From contig NZ_RARC01000001.1 in assembly GCF_003719305.1 (NCBI RefSeq), positions 372,001-436,000 on the forward strand: 64,000 nucleotides of DNA, written 5' to 3'. This DNA comes from Mycolicibacterium stellerae. Lineage in GTDB: Bacteria > Actinomycetota > Actinomycetes > Mycobacteriales > Mycobacteriaceae. Both the position numbers and the translations under genes were made by a program. The notes under the pieces are model-generated. The model ran no database searches. It saw only the letters and a list, made by a program, of their open reading frames with translations, and was not told the origin of the DNA. Shown here one piece after another: positions 17,042-25,332 of this stretch (positions are counted from its first letter, which is position 1; each line of letters opens with the position of its first letter).

Positions 17042-18940
17042 TCACGCGGCTACGACATCCTCGGCGTCGGCTTGTCTGCCGAACTGGGTCTCATATAGCT
17101 CGGCGTAGCGGCCGCCGCGGGCCAATAGCGCGTCGTGATTCCCGCGTTCGACGATGCGGCCGTCCTCGACGACGAGGATCGTGTCGGCCGCCCGCACCGT
17201 GGACAGCCGGTGGGCGATCACGATCGAGGTCCGTCCAGCCAGCGCTTCGGCGAGCGCGTGCTGAACGGCGGCCTCCGACTCGGAGTCCAGCGACGCGGTC
17301 GCCTCGTCGAGCACCACGACGCGGGACCGGCCGAGCAGCAGGCGGGCGATGGTCAGTCGCTGGCGCTGCCCGCCGGAGAGCCGGTAGCCGCGCTCCCCCA
17401 CGACGGTCTCGAGGCCGTCGGGCATCTCGCCGACGACATCGGCGAGCCGGGCGCGTCCCAAGGCCTCCCAGAGCTCCTCATCGGTCGCGTCTGGTGCGGC
17501 CAGCCGCAGATTCGAGGCGATCGACTCGTGGAACAGGTGGCCGTCCTGGGTCACCATGCCGACGGTTTCTTTCAGCGACGCGAACGTCACGTCGCGCACG
17601 TCGACACCGTTGAGCCGCACCGCGCCGGCGTCGACGTCGACATCGTAGAGCCGGGCCATCAACGACGCGATCGTCGACTTCCCCGCGCCAGACGAGCCGA
17701 CCAGCGCCACCATCTCGCCCGGTTGAGCGGTGAACGAAACACCGTGCAGCACTTCATCTCCCCCGCGGTCGTCCAACACCGCGACCTCTTCGAGGGAGGC
17801 CAGCGAAACCTTGTCGGCCGACGGGTAGGCGAACCGCACGTCGTCGAACTGCACCGACACCGGCCCGTCGGGCACAGGCGCGGCGTCGGGCTTCTCCTTG
17901 ATCAGCGGTACCAGGTCGAGGACCTCGAAGACGCGTTCGAAGCTGACCAGCGCGGTGGCAATCTCCACATGTGCGTTGGCCAGCGCCGTCAACGGCGAGT
18001 ACAGCCTCGTGAGAAGCAGGGCCAACGAAACGATCGCGCCCGTCTGCAGGTGTCCGCCGATGGCCAGCACGCCACCGAGCCCATACACGAGCGCCAGCGC
18101 GAGTGCCGACATCAACGTCAGCGAGTTCATGAAGACGGACTGCAACGTCGCGGTGCGCACCCCGATCTCGCGGACGCGGCCTGCCCGCACCTCGAACTCC
18201 CTCGATTCGGTGGCCGGGCTGCCGAAGAGTTTGACCAGCGTCGCGCCGGGCGCCGAAAAGCGTTCGGTCATCTGAGTGTTCATCGTCGCGTTGTGGACGG
18301 CGGCCTCGCGGGACAGCCGCGCCATGGTCCGTCCGATCCACCGGGCGGGCAGCAGGAACAGCGGCATCAACACCAGCGACAGCACCGTCACCTGCCACGA
18401 GATCCTGAGCATGACCACGAGCGTCAGGGTCAGGGTGACGACGTTGGTGATGACGCCGGAGAAGGTGTCGGAGAAGGCGCGCTGCGCGCCGTTCACGTCG
18501 TTGCCGATTCTGCTGACCAGGGCGCCGGTGCGGGTCCGGGTGAAGAACGCGACAGGCATCCGCTGCACGTGGTCGAACACAGCGGTGCGCAGATCCAGGA
18601 TCAGACCTTCGCCGATGTTCGACGACAGCCATCGAGACAGCAGAGAAACCCCTGCCTCGGCGACGGCGACCGCCGCGATCACCAAGGCCAGCGCCACGAC
18701 GACGCCGGGCGCGCCCCTGCCGATCTCGTCGACGACCTTGCCCGCCAGCAGCGGGGTGGCCAGCCCGAGCAGCGCGCTCACCACGCTGACCGCGACGAAC
18801 ACCCCCAGCCTGCGGTGATGTCGCGCCGCGAAGCGCCAAATCCGACCAAGCAGCCTGCGGTCGAACAGCGACCGCAGATCGCCGCCCTTGGCGTGCGTCT
18901 GTCGGTACAGGGATTGCCGCGCTACCGATTCAAAGCTCAT
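17042..18940 (-). CDS. ABC exporter, homodimer type
   Basis: A 632-residue exporter with an N-terminal cytoplasmic stretch, six membrane helices and an ATPase domain with Walker A GSSGAGKST, signature LSGGQ and complete Walker B VVLDEATASLD. The start is the ATG at 18940; a TTG eight codons upstream is the only longer option. An insert between the membrane and nucleotide-binding regions (DKVSLASLEEVAVLDDRGGDE) interrupts the ATPase N-terminus. It lies 54 bp upstream of the heterodimer pair on the same strand. Unlike its neighbour it has an intact catalytic Glu, so it can work alone. Cargo unknown. Confidence 0.88.
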   Translation of the reverse strand: MSFESVARQSLYRQTHAKGGDLRSLFDRRLLGRIWRFAARHHRRLGVFVAVSVVSALLGLATPLLAGKVVDEIGRGAPGVVVALALVIAAVAVAEAGVSLLSRWLSSNIGEGLILDLRTAVFDHVQRMPVAFFTRTRTGALVSRIGNDVNGAQRAFSDTFSGVITNVVTLTLTLVVMLRISWQVTVLSLVLMPLFLLPARWIGRTMARLSREAAVHNATMNTQMTERFSAPGATLVKLFGSPATESREFEVRAGRVREIGVRTATLQSVFMNSLTLMSALALALVYGLGGVLAIGGHLQTGAIVSLALLLTRLYSPLTALANAHVEIATALVSFERVFEVLDLVPLIKEKPDAAPVPDGPVSVQFDDVRFAYPSADKVSLASLEEVAVLDDRGGDEVLHGVSFTAQPGEMVALVGSSGAGKSTIASLMARLYDVDVDAGAVRLNGVDVRDVTFASLKETVGMVTQDGHLFHESIASNLRLAAPDATDEELWEALGRARLADVVGEMPDGLETVVGERGYRLSGGQRQRLTIARLLLGRSRVVVLDEATASLDSESEAAVQHALAEALAGRTSIVIAHRLSTVRAADTILVVEDGRIVERGNHDALLARGGRYAELYETQFGRQADAEDVVAA

Positions 18941-19000
18941 AAAGTCACCGTAAAACCTCAACAATGGATGAGGTCAACGACTTCCCGAGCGGTTGGGAGC

Positions 19001-19462
19001 CTAAACCCGATGATCCATCCGCGCGAGGTCCGCCTCGATGTCGGCGACCCAGTCCGGATCGATCCCCCACGGCTGCTCGACGTCGACGTGGTTGTCGAGG
19101 TCCCATAGCACGCACTGCTCGCCTGGCCGCGCGACCATCGACCACGCGATGACCGTCCGGCGAAGTTGCTCGTGCATCGGATCGGCGGTGGCACGGGTGT
19201 TCTCCGGGGCGCCGCCTTCGGGGTGGTGATGCAAAAACTGGCCGTACGCCTCGTCGCAGAACGCTGAATACCTTGCGGTGCACAGGATAAAGCCGTGCCA
19301 CGCCTCATCGACGGCGTGCGACGGCATTCCGATGACCTGCTTGTCGCGCAGCGCCGCCGCGCAGCACCGCAACCATTGCCGCAAACCCTCTTCGACGAGC
19401 TCGCGCGGCTCCCACGGGCACGTCTTGAAGACAGCAAGGGGCAGATCGAGCGCTGCGACCAC
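19001..19462 (-). CDS. GRDP-like protein (glycine-rich-domain-associated family)
   Basis: A 153-residue soluble protein with GTG start at 19462. The central motif HAVDEAWHGFIL followed by RYSAFC and FLHHHP resembles the core of the GRDP-like family first known from plant glycine-rich domain proteins; the conserved His and Cys residues suggest a metal or cofactor site. It has no membrane segment. It stands 87 bp from, and divergent to, two small membrane proteins that end in Gly/Cys-rich tails, so the GRDP module and the glycine-rich tails are on separate genes here. Function not established. Confidence 0.6.
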   Translation of the reverse strand: MVAALDLPLAVFKTCPWEPRELVEEGLRQWLRCCAAALRDKQVIGMPSHAVDEAWHGFILCTARYSAFCDEAYGQFLHHHPEGGAPENTRATADPMHEQLRRTVIAWSMVARPGEQCVLWDLDNHVDVEQPWGIDPDWVADIEADLARMDHRV

Positions 19463-19537
19463 GGCATTCGCTCGATCCGCTGGGTTCCTGCTCCGGTGGC
19501 GTATGTGGATACTCTATGCCGCCAGGGCAAACCGCCG

Positions 19538-19549
19538 TAGCATTCGATC
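19538..19549 (+). promoter_or_regulatory. Leaderless promoter of the Gly/Cys-tail pair
   Basis: TAGCAT (19538-19543), a TANNNT -10 box, is followed by 6 nt and the ATG at 19550. No ribosome-binding site is visible, consistent with a leaderless transcript. Confidence 0.5.
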
Positions 19550-19990
19550 ATGAATAGCACTGGCGTCGCCGTCATCGTCGGCGGTGCGCTTGCCGGCTTT
19601 GTCGCACTGGCTGTCGTCGTCAGCATGCGGCGGGCGCGGAGCCGACCGAAGACCGTCGCGCGCAAGCCCATCGGGGGTCAGACCCGCACGGACGAAGACC
19701 GCAAGACCGGCGGTAGCGCCTACCGGGCCGGTCGCGTTCAGGACCGCAGATCGCTGTGGGCCCGCCGGTACGGCGCAGGCGGGGCGTGGACAGCTGGCGC
19801 GTGGACCGCGGGGACCGGACTGCACCTGACGCAGAATCACGACGGCGTCGGCGATCCCGTCGCGCGGTGCAGCGGAAGCGCGGGAATGATCGGCGGCTGC
19901 GGGGCCGGCGGAGGGTGCGGCGGCGGCGTCGGCTGCAGCGGTGGCGGTGGCTGCGGCGGAGGTGGCGGTGGCTGCGGGGGAGGCAGCTGA
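19550..19990 (+). CDS. Single-pass membrane protein with Gly/Cys-rich tail (first of pair)
   Basis: A 146-residue protein: a membrane helix at residues 6-25, a basic cytoplasmic-type stretch (RRARSRPK), a middle segment with GGAWTAGAWTAG, and a last 35 residues made almost only of Gly and Cys (units such as GGCGAGGGCGGG). Six or seven Cys are spaced by four to seven residues. The DNA of the tail is GGC/GGT/TGC-rich and can shift frame easily, but the stop codon overlaps the next ATG (TGATG), so the reading frame is functional. Not recognised; tail-bearing proteins of this type are seen beside GRDP-like genes in other bacteria (recollection only). Confidence 0.7.
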   Translation: MNSTGVAVIVGGALAGFVALAVVVSMRRARSRPKTVARKPIGGQTRTDEDRKTGGSAYRAGRVQDRRSLWARRYGAGGAWTAGAWTAGTGLHLTQNHDGVGDPVARCSGSAGMIGGCGAGGGCGGGVGCSGGGGCGGGGGGCGGGS

Positions 19991-20286
19991 TGGGAGACGC
20001 AGCACTTGCGTTGGGCGTCATGGTCGCGATCAGTGCGGGAGCCGTTTGGCTGATGATACTGATCAACAAGCGGCACAACCGGATCCGCGCTGAGCGGCGT
20101 CGCCGATGGGAAGCCATGGGCCTCGGCGATCCCGGTGTGGGCGGTGCCGCGCTTGGCGGCGCGGCATATGGCGGGGGCAGCGGCGATTACTTCGGCGGCG
20201 GTGGGGCCACCGGCTGTGGAGCGGGCTGCGGCGGAGGCGGTGGCTGCGGCGGAGGTGGCGGTGGCTGCGGCGGAGGTGGAGGCTGA
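19990..20286 (+). CDS. Single-pass membrane protein with Gly/Cys-rich tail (second of pair)
   Basis: A 98-residue protein starting at the ATG that overlaps the upstream stop by one base. An N-terminal membrane helix (residues 4-26), a basic region (NKRHNRIRAERRRRW), a Gly/Ala/Tyr-rich linker (GGAAYGGGSGDYFGGGG), then a tail of GGGCGGG-type units with five Cys. Same plan as the upstream gene but with little sequence identity outside the tail. Longer starts in this frame run through the upstream gene in another phase and are rejected. Function unknown; a metal-binding, disulfide-linked or modified tail is conceivable. Confidence 0.7.
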   Translation: MGDAALALGVMVAISAGAVWLMILINKRHNRIRAERRRRWEAMGLGDPGVGGAALGGAAYGGGSGDYFGGGGATGCGAGCGGGGGCGGGGGGCGGGGG

Positions 20287-20293
20287 GGCCGCG

Positions 20294-20839
20294 TCACACC
20301 AACCCGAAGTACCCGATCACGCCCGCGGCGACCACCACGATCAACGGGTTGATCTTGGTGAACACGAAGATCGCCGTGCACAGCCCGGTCAGCGCGTAGG
20401 CGCGCCAGTCGTGGTCGGCAGCCCGGCTCATCACCAGTGAGGTTGCCAGGATCAGCCCGACCGTCAGCGGCGCGAAACCCTTCTCGACCGCCGCGCGCAG
20501 CCGTGACTTCTGTGCCTTCTGCCAGACCAGGGTGAGGACGTACACCAGCGTGGCCGCGGGCATGATCATCGCCACGGTCGCGACGACGCCCCCGATGATC
20601 GCGCCGGGAACACCGCCCACCTCCAAGCCGGCGCCGTAGCCGACCAGCGCGACGATCAGGATGCTCGGCCCAGGCGCGGCCTGCGAGATCGAGAACACGT
20701 CGGCGAACTGGGAATCCGTCAGCCAGTGATGGTTTCTCACCGCTTGCATGTGCATTTCGGGGAGCACCGCGTTTCCCCCGCCGATCGACAGCAGCGACAG
20801 CGAGGCGAACAGCGCAGCGAGTTGCAGATACGTGCTCAC
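20294..20839 (-). CDS. Chromate transporter half, ChrA C-terminal-type subunit
   Basis: A 181-residue membrane protein of the CHR family (short-chain form). The start GTG at 20839 overlaps the stop of the partner gene (GTGA). Features: LSIGGGNAVLPEM near residue 16, SQAAPGPSILIVALVGYGAG near residue 52, and about six hydrophobic segments. The SIGGG and APGP motifs are the CHR signatures. Short CHR proteins work as pairs in opposite membrane orientation, exporting chromate by analogy with full-length ChrA, though many mycobacterial members have unknown substrates. Convergent with the Gly/Cys-tail gene, 7 bp apart. Confidence 0.85.
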   Translation of the reverse strand: MSTYLQLAALFASLSLLSIGGGNAVLPEMHMQAVRNHHWLTDSQFADVFSISQAAPGPSILIVALVGYGAGLEVGGVPGAIIGGVVATVAMIMPAATLVYVLTLVWQKAQKSRLRAAVEKGFAPLTVGLILATSLVMSRAADHDWRAYALTGLCTAIFVFTKINPLIVVVAAGVIGYFGLV

Positions 20840-21399
20840 GCCACCCGCCTCCTGGGCCACGCCCAGATCAGGGCGACCGGCGCGACGATCGCGAGGGTCA
20901 CCGGAAGCGGCCATCGCGCAACGCCGTTGAGCACAAAGCAGGCGAGCGCCAACAGCACCGGCACCAATGAGGTCAGGCACTTGCGGCCGGTCTGGATCAC
21001 CATCGCGATCGTCATCGCCACCGCCGCCGCCGATGCGCCGTGCAGCACGCTCTTGACCGCGGGCACCTCCTTGAACCGGAAGTAGATGAAACCCATCAGC
21101 AGAACGAACACCAGCGGCACTAGGGTCAGGCCGAGCAGCGACGCGAAAGCACCGGGGACGCCCTTCATCTTGGTGCCGACGAACACGGCCATGTTCACCT
21201 GGTTGGCGCCGGGCAGTATCCGGCACATCGTCATGGCGCTGAGGAACTCCTCCTCGCCCATCCACTGCTTCTCGACCACAAGCACTTCCCGCGACCACGC
21301 GGACAGCCCGCCGCCGAACGACGCGAGCGCGATGTGGTTGAACGTCCATGCCAGTTCGAACAGGGAGACCTCGTCGCGCTCCGCGTCGATCTCATCCAA
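20836..21399 (-). CDS. Chromate transporter half, ChrA N-terminal-type subunit
   Basis: A 187-residue CHR-family protein with ASFGGGLSAWSREVL near residue 26 and MCRILPGANQVNMAVFVG near residue 60, the paired form of the FGGG and PGP motifs. Start TTG at 21399, chosen because GAGGAG lies 9 nt upstream and no other start fits. It overlaps the second CHR gene by 4 bp, so the two subunits are made together. Its stop and the partner's start share GTGA, so this is a genuine two-gene transporter rather than a frameshifted single gene. Confidence 0.85.
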   Translation of the reverse strand: MDEIDAERDEVSLFELAWTFNHIALASFGGGLSAWSREVLVVEKQWMGEEEFLSAMTMCRILPGANQVNMAVFVGTKMKGVPGAFASLLGLTLVPLVFVLLMGFIYFRFKEVPAVKSVLHGASAAAVAMTIAMVIQTGRKCLTSLVPVLLALACFVLNGVARWPLPVTLAIVAPVALIWAWPRRRVA

Positions 21400-21429
21400 C
21401 GGTTTGTGCTCCTCGCGTGCGCGGCGTGC

Positions 21430-22419
21430 TCACTCGTGGATGAGGTCTTTGTCGTGCGGAAAGTCGTCTTCGTGGTGAGCCGCCGAGTCGAGAGGATCCG
21501 GCGCGTCGTAGTGATGGGACAGATCCCAGTCGGCGTCGAAGACCTGCTTCAGCCTGCCGACCGCGACGGGGTCGTCGGTCATGATGCCGAGCTCGCGGCG
21601 CAGGTCGAATGCGCTTCGGTCGATGTTCATGGAACCGACGAGGGCTTTGACGTCATCGACGATGATCAACTTCGCGTGCACCCGCAGGTTTTTCTGTTTG
21701 TGAACCTTTGCCCCGAACCGGCGCAATGTCCGCAATGAGGCAAACGTATCCAGCACGTCCCAATCGCTGATGCCGTGTTTACCGCCGCACAGCACATGCA
21801 CTTTAACGCCACGATCGGCGGCCGCGGCGAGCCGTTCGAGAATGACCGCATCGACGAACTTCGGATGCTGCACATCGAGCCGCTGTTGCGCCAGATCAAT
21901 GAATTGGGCCATGTGGTATCGGGAATTGGAGTTACTCCACAAAAGCCCTTCCCAAGCCCCGCAGTCCCAGTCGGAATGGTTCCAGTCGGCATTGAAGACC
22001 TCGACGATCTGGGCCACGTGGTAAGGGTTGTAGGTGATCACGCCGTAGTCGCGGGTCAAGGTGAAATACTTCTCGCAGAGATTGAAAGTGGCGACCAGCG
22101 CGGCTTTCTCGTCGACCACAATGGACTTCTCATGCGTCACGTAGAACTTGTTACTCGCCCATTGGACGGCTATACCCGCGCTTCGGAATTGCTCGTAGGT
22201 GTCGTCGTTGGCCCGGTCGCCGCCCGACCTTTGGGCATTGAGCATGACCCGGACGTCGACGCCCGCCCTTTTCCTTTCGATGACTGCGGCGATCAAACTC
22301 GGCTCAGTGAATGTGAATTGTTTGACTAAGAGTGAGTCTTGCGCCGAATTGATGAATTCGACGACCGGTTCCAAGCCGTCGTCGGGTTCGACAATCAGCC
22401 GTGGGATGGGCGGGCTCAT
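21430..22419 (-). CDS. Phospholipase D-like (two HKD motifs) enzyme
   Basis: A 329-residue cytosolic protein of the PLD superfamily. Two active-site motifs are present: HEKSIVVD near residue 96 with a following Asn (ATFN), and HAKLIIVD near residue 262 with GSMN. Both halves are needed for one active site. There is no signal peptide or membrane segment, unlike cardiolipin synthases, so a nuclease or cytosolic phospholipase is also possible. ATG start at 22419. Codon use includes more A/T-ending codons than the neighbours, which may mark a later arrival. It lies 30 bp downstream of no gene and 30 bp upstream of the chromate pair on the same strand. Confidence 0.82.
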   Translation of the reverse strand: MSPPIPRLIVEPDDGLEPVVEFINSAQDSLLVKQFTFTEPSLIAAVIERKRAGVDVRVMLNAQRSGGDRANDDTYEQFRSAGIAVQWASNKFYVTHEKSIVVDEKAALVATFNLCEKYFTLTRDYGVITYNPYHVAQIVEVFNADWNHSDWDCGAWEGLLWSNSNSRYHMAQFIDLAQQRLDVQHPKFVDAVILERLAAAADRGVKVHVLCGGKHGISDWDVLDTFASLRTLRRFGAKVHKQKNLRVHAKLIIVDDVKALVGSMNIDRSAFDLRRELGIMTDDPVAVGRLKQVFDADWDLSHHYDAPDPLDSAAHHEDDFPHDKDLIHE

Positions 22420-22435
22420 GATTTCGCAGATGCTA

Positions 22436-22526
22436 GCACCGGGGCATTAGCGGTGCTTTGCTATCGGGTGAACGTCGCGAACGCCGTGATGTGCCGGTGA
22501 TGAGACCGCAGCAAAGGTGATAGCAA
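22436..22526. promoter_or_regulatory. Inverted repeats upstream of prrA
   Basis: The 151-bp gap between the divergent PLD gene and prrA holds a small hairpin (GCACCG at 22436-22441, CGGTGC at 22451-22456). It also holds a wide pair, TTGCTATC (22458-22465) and GATAGCAA (22519-22526), 53 bp apart. These could be regulator sites; no promoter box is clear. Confidence 0.3.
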
Positions 22527-22570
22527 GGGCGTCTCGCGCCTATCCCCTTCACAGTGGCCGATCAGGCAAG

Positions 22571-23281
22571 ATGGCGGACATGGACAGTGCCGCAGTTTCA
22601 CCCCGGGTGCTCGTTGTCGACGACGACGACGATGTGCTCGCGTCCCTGGAGCGCGGCCTGCGGCTGTCCGGCTTCGACGTCTCGACGGCTAAGGACGGTG
22701 CCGAGGCGCTCCGCAGCGCCACCGAGACCAGGCCCGATGCGATCGTGCTGGACATCAACATGCCGGTGCTCGACGGCGTGAGCGTCGTCACCGCGCTGCG
22801 CGCGATGGACAACGACGTGCCGGTCTGTGTGCTTTCGGCCCGTAGCTCAGTCGACGACCGCGTCGCCGGATTGGAGGCGGGCGCCGACGACTACCTTGTC
22901 AAGCCGTTCGTGCTGGCCGAGCTGGTGGCGCGGGTGAAGGCGCTGCTTCGTCGCAGGGGCGCCACCGCGACATTCTCGTCGGAGACCATCTCCGTTGGTC
23001 CACTTGAGGTCGACATCCCCGGCCGTCGTGCCCGGGTAAACGGTGTCGACGTCGACCTGACCAAGCGCGAGTTCGACCTGCTAGCCGTGCTGGCCGAACA
23101 CAAGACGGCCGTGCTGTCCCGCGCCCAGCTGTTGGAGCTGGTCTGGGGTTACGACTTCGCCGCCGACACCAACGTGGTCGACGTGTTCATCGGCTACCTC
23201 CGTCGAAAGTTGGAGGCCGGCGGCGCGCCGCGGCTGCTGCATACGGTTCGCGGCGTTGGGTTCGTCCTGAGGCAACAGTGA
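22571..23281 (+). CDS. prrA: PrrA response regulator
   Basis: A 236-residue OmpR-family regulator, the same length as M. tuberculosis PrrA. Receiver domain with acidic pocket VVDDDDD, phospho-acceptor Asp61 ([10 protein letters not shown]) and conserved Lys in YLVKPF, then a winged-helix DNA-binding domain ending in [11 protein letters not shown]. Start is the ATG at 22571 (MADMDS), matching the family; an in-frame start 54 bp upstream is not supported. PrrA with PrrB controls growth, respiration and intracellular adaptation in mycobacteria. Downstream prrB is separated by four 33-bp repeats. Confidence 0.95.
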   Translation: MADMDSAAVSPRVLVVDDDDDVLASLERGLRLSGFDVSTAKDGAEALRSATETRPDAIVLDINMPVLDGVSVVTALRAMDNDVPVCVLSARSSVDDRVAGLEAGADDYLVKPFVLAELVARVKALLRRRGATATFSSETISVGPLEVDIPGRRARVNGVDVDLTKREFDLLAVLAEHKTAVLSRAQLLELVWGYDFAADTNVVDVFIGYLRRKLEAGGAPRLLHTVRGVGFVLRQQ

Positions 23282-23408
23282 TGAGCGCTCGCGCGAAGAA
23301 CCGGCAACGGGTGATGAGCGCTCGCGCGAAGAACCGGCAACAGGTGATGAGCGCTCGCGCGAAGAACCGGCAATAGTGATGAGCGCCGGCGCGAAGAACC
23401 GACCGCAG
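23278..23408 (+). repeat. Four tandem 33-bp repeats between prrA and prrB
   Basis: Units begin at 23278, 23311, 23344 and 23376 with GTGATGAGCGCTCGCG and continue CGAAGAACCGG; the first two are nearly identical and the fourth is diverged. The first unit includes the prrA stop codon (TGA inside GTGATGAG). Unit length is 32-33 bp. The array fills almost all of the 134-bp gap. A related single copy lies between moaC and mog. Confidence 0.9.
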
Positions 23409-23415
23409 TAGTCCG

Positions 23416-24756
23416 ATGCCCCCGCTGTCCCGGTTCTTCACCCGAACACCTTCGCTGCGTACCCGCGTGGCGTTCGCCAGCATGGTCGCCGCGGCGATCA
23501 TGCTCGTCATCGTCGGCACCATCGTGTGGGTTGGCATCACCAACGACCGCAAGGAGCGGCTGGACCGTCGGCTCGACGAGGCGGCCGGATTTGCGATCCC
23601 GTTCCTGCCCCGCGGCCTCGACGAGATCCCGAAGTCACCCAACGACCAGGACGCCGTCATCACCGTCCGCAAGGGCGACCAGGCGACGTCGAACTCCACC
23701 GTCGTGCTTCCGCAGCTGCCCGCAGGCTATGCCGACACCTATGTCAACGGGGTGCGCTATCGAGTCCGCACCGTCGACATTCGGGTGCCCGAGCCGATGC
23801 AGGTCGCCGTCGGAGCCACCTATGACGCCACCATCGCCGACACCAACAACCTGCATAGGCGGGTGCTGATCATCATCGGGTTCGCGATCGGGGCGGCAGC
23901 GTTTCTTGGCTGGCTGCTGGCTGCATTCGCGGTCCGGCCGCTCAAGCGCCTCGCGCAGCAGACCCGGCAGATCGACGCAGGCGACGAACATCCCGATGTC
24001 GATGTGCGGGGCGCCAGCGAGGCCGTCGAGGTCGCCGACGCCGTCAAGGGCATGCTCGAGCGCATCTGGACAGAGCAGGACCGCACGAAATCGGCGCTGG
24101 CCTCGGCACGCGACTTCTCGGCGGTCTCCGCGCACGAACTCCGCACGCCGCTCACCGCGATGCGCACCAACCTCGAAGTGCTGGCCACCTTGGACATGCC
24201 CGACGAACAACGCAAGGAGGTCATCAACGACGTCATCCGGACCCAGTCCCGTGTCGAGGAAACGCTCGGCGCACTGGAACGCCTCGCGCAGGGCGAGTTG
24301 TCGACCTCCGACGACCACGTCCCTGTCGACATCGCCGAGCTGCTCGACCGCGCCGCACACGACGCGATGCGCGTCTACCCCGATCTGGACGTGTCGCTGG
24401 TGCCCGCGCCGACCGTGATCATCGTCGGGTTACCCGCAGGCCTGCGACTGGCCGTGGACAACGCCATCGCCAACGCGGTCAAGCACGGCGGCGCCACCCG
24501 GGTACAGCTGTCCGCTGTCAGCTCCCGCGCGGGGGTGGAGATCGCCATCGACGACGACGGTGTCGGCATCCCCGAAGAGGAGCGCGACATCGTGTTCGAA
24601 CGCTTCTCCCGCGGGTCGACGGCGTCGGTCTCGGGCTCGGGCCTCGGCCTGGCACTGGTGGCCCAGCAAGCCGAATTGCACGGCGGCACAGCGTCGTTAC
24701 ATGCCAGCCCGCTCGGCGGCGCGCGGTTGTTGTTGCGGCTGCCCGGGCCGAGTTAG
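23416..24756 (+). CDS. prrB: PrrB sensor histidine kinase
   Basis: A 446-residue sensor kinase, identical in length to M. tuberculosis PrrB. Membrane helices at about 20-42 and 149-171 bracket an extracytoplasmic sensor. Then HAMP, the dimerisation/phospho-acceptor motif SAHELRTPL with His240, and the ATPase domain with N box (NAIANAVKHGG), G1 (DDDGVGIPEEE) and GSGLGLALV. It phosphorylates PrrA. ATG start at 23416, 7 bp after the repeat array. Its stop is immediately followed by that of the convergent arfC gene (TAG then CTA, no gap). Confidence 0.95.
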   Translation: MPPLSRFFTRTPSLRTRVAFASMVAAAIMLVIVGTIVWVGITNDRKERLDRRLDEAAGFAIPFLPRGLDEIPKSPNDQDAVITVRKGDQATSNSTVVLPQLPAGYADTYVNGVRYRVRTVDIRVPEPMQVAVGATYDATIADTNNLHRRVLIIIGFAIGAAAFLGWLLAAFAVRPLKRLAQQTRQIDAGDEHPDVDVRGASEAVEVADAVKGMLERIWTEQDRTKSALASARDFSAVSAHELRTPLTAMRTNLEVLATLDMPDEQRKEVINDVIRTQSRVEETLGALERLAQGELSTSDDHVPVDIAELLDRAAHDAMRVYPDLDVSLVPAPTVIIVGLPAGLRLAVDNAIANAVKHGGATRVQLSAVSSRAGVEIAIDDDGVGIPEEERDIVFERFSRGSTASVSGSGLGLALVAQQAELHGGTASLHASPLGGARLLLRLPGPS

Positions 24757-25173
24757 CTACGTCTTATCGCGTTGCGACTTGCCGCTGTCCCAGCGGTTGA
24801 AGCCCGCCGCCCGCGCAGATGACTCGTCGCGGAACCAGACTTCGGCGATCGTCTGCTTGTAGGACGGGCTTTCGGTCGTGTGGTAGAGCATCGAGTCCTC
24901 GTTGCCCTTGATGTCGTAACCGCCGTCGGGAGCCGTCGCCGTCGCCTTCACCCGGATCGAACCCGCGCCGTACGGTTCGTCTTCGACGACACCCGCGGAT
25001 CCCCCGTCCGTCAGCTTGGCCGCACCGGCGGCTCCCGCGGCCGCCGCACCGACACCTGCCGTCGCGTACTCGGGTACCTCATGGCTAACCCTGCGGATCA
25101 CCAGCACGAGCGTCAGCGCCAGCCCCAGCAGGAACGCCAAGGCCATCAGCCACCCATTGACGTTTTGCATCAT
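24757..25173 (-). CDS. arfC: ArfC, channel accessory protein with sunset domain
   Basis: A 138-residue protein with one N-terminal membrane helix (residues 8-26), an Ala/Gly-rich linker, and a C-terminal sunset-type domain: IKGNEDSMLYHT, then TIAEVWF and SARAAGF. Third gene of arfABC. In M. tuberculosis the operon is needed for ammonia release and growth at acid pH. Start is the ATG at 25173, overlapping the arfB stop (ATGA); a second ATG follows at once at 25170. Its stop abuts that of prrB. Confidence 0.88.
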   Translation of the reverse strand: MMQNVNGWLMALAFLLGLALTLVLVIRRVSHEVPEYATAGVGAAAAGAAGAAKLTDGGSAGVVEDEPYGAGSIRVKATATAPDGGYDIKGNEDSMLYHTTESPSYKQTIAEVWFRDESSARAAGFNRWDSGKSQRDKT

Positions 25174-25322
25174 TGCGCCCCCAGCTCACGTGCGCCGGGA
25201 AGATCGGCCAGCGCTTCGGATTCAGATGTCGGCTTGATCGTGAGCACCGTGATCAACCACGCGACCAACGAGCCGACCACGAAGGCCGCCAGGTACCACA
25301 ACCACGCAATGATGAAGTCCAT
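25170..25322 (-). CDS. arfB: ArfB, small membrane protein
   Basis: A 50-residue single-pass membrane protein. The N-terminus MDFIIAWLWYLAAF and the end ELGAQ resemble M. tuberculosis ArfB (also 50 residues). The membrane helix spans residues 5-29. It lies 10 bp after arfA and overlaps arfC by 4 bp. Start ATG 25322, preceded by AAGGAGATCG. Function is tied to the ArfA/ArfC complex; its own role is unknown. Confidence 0.88.
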   Translation of the reverse strand: MDFIIAWLWYLAAFVVGSLVAWLITVLTIKPTSESEALADLPGARELGAQ

Positions 25323-25332
25323 GTCGATCTCC

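Noticed and set aside
17135..19108. Long open frame (657 codons) on the + strand
   Set aside because: Lies antisense to the ABC exporter gene, which has clear ATPase motifs; the frame is a by-product of high GC content.
20187..20381. Pro-rich minus-strand frame opposite the Gly/Cys tail
   Set aside because: Poly-Pro translation is simply the complement of GGN codons; no start context or family match.
20294..21399. Split chrA as a frameshifted single gene
   Set aside because: The second half has its own GTG at a GTGA overlap, and paired short CHR proteins are a known form.
23278..23408. Repeats between prrA and prrB as a CRISPR array
   Set aside because: The units are directly adjacent with no spacers, and no cas gene is in the window.
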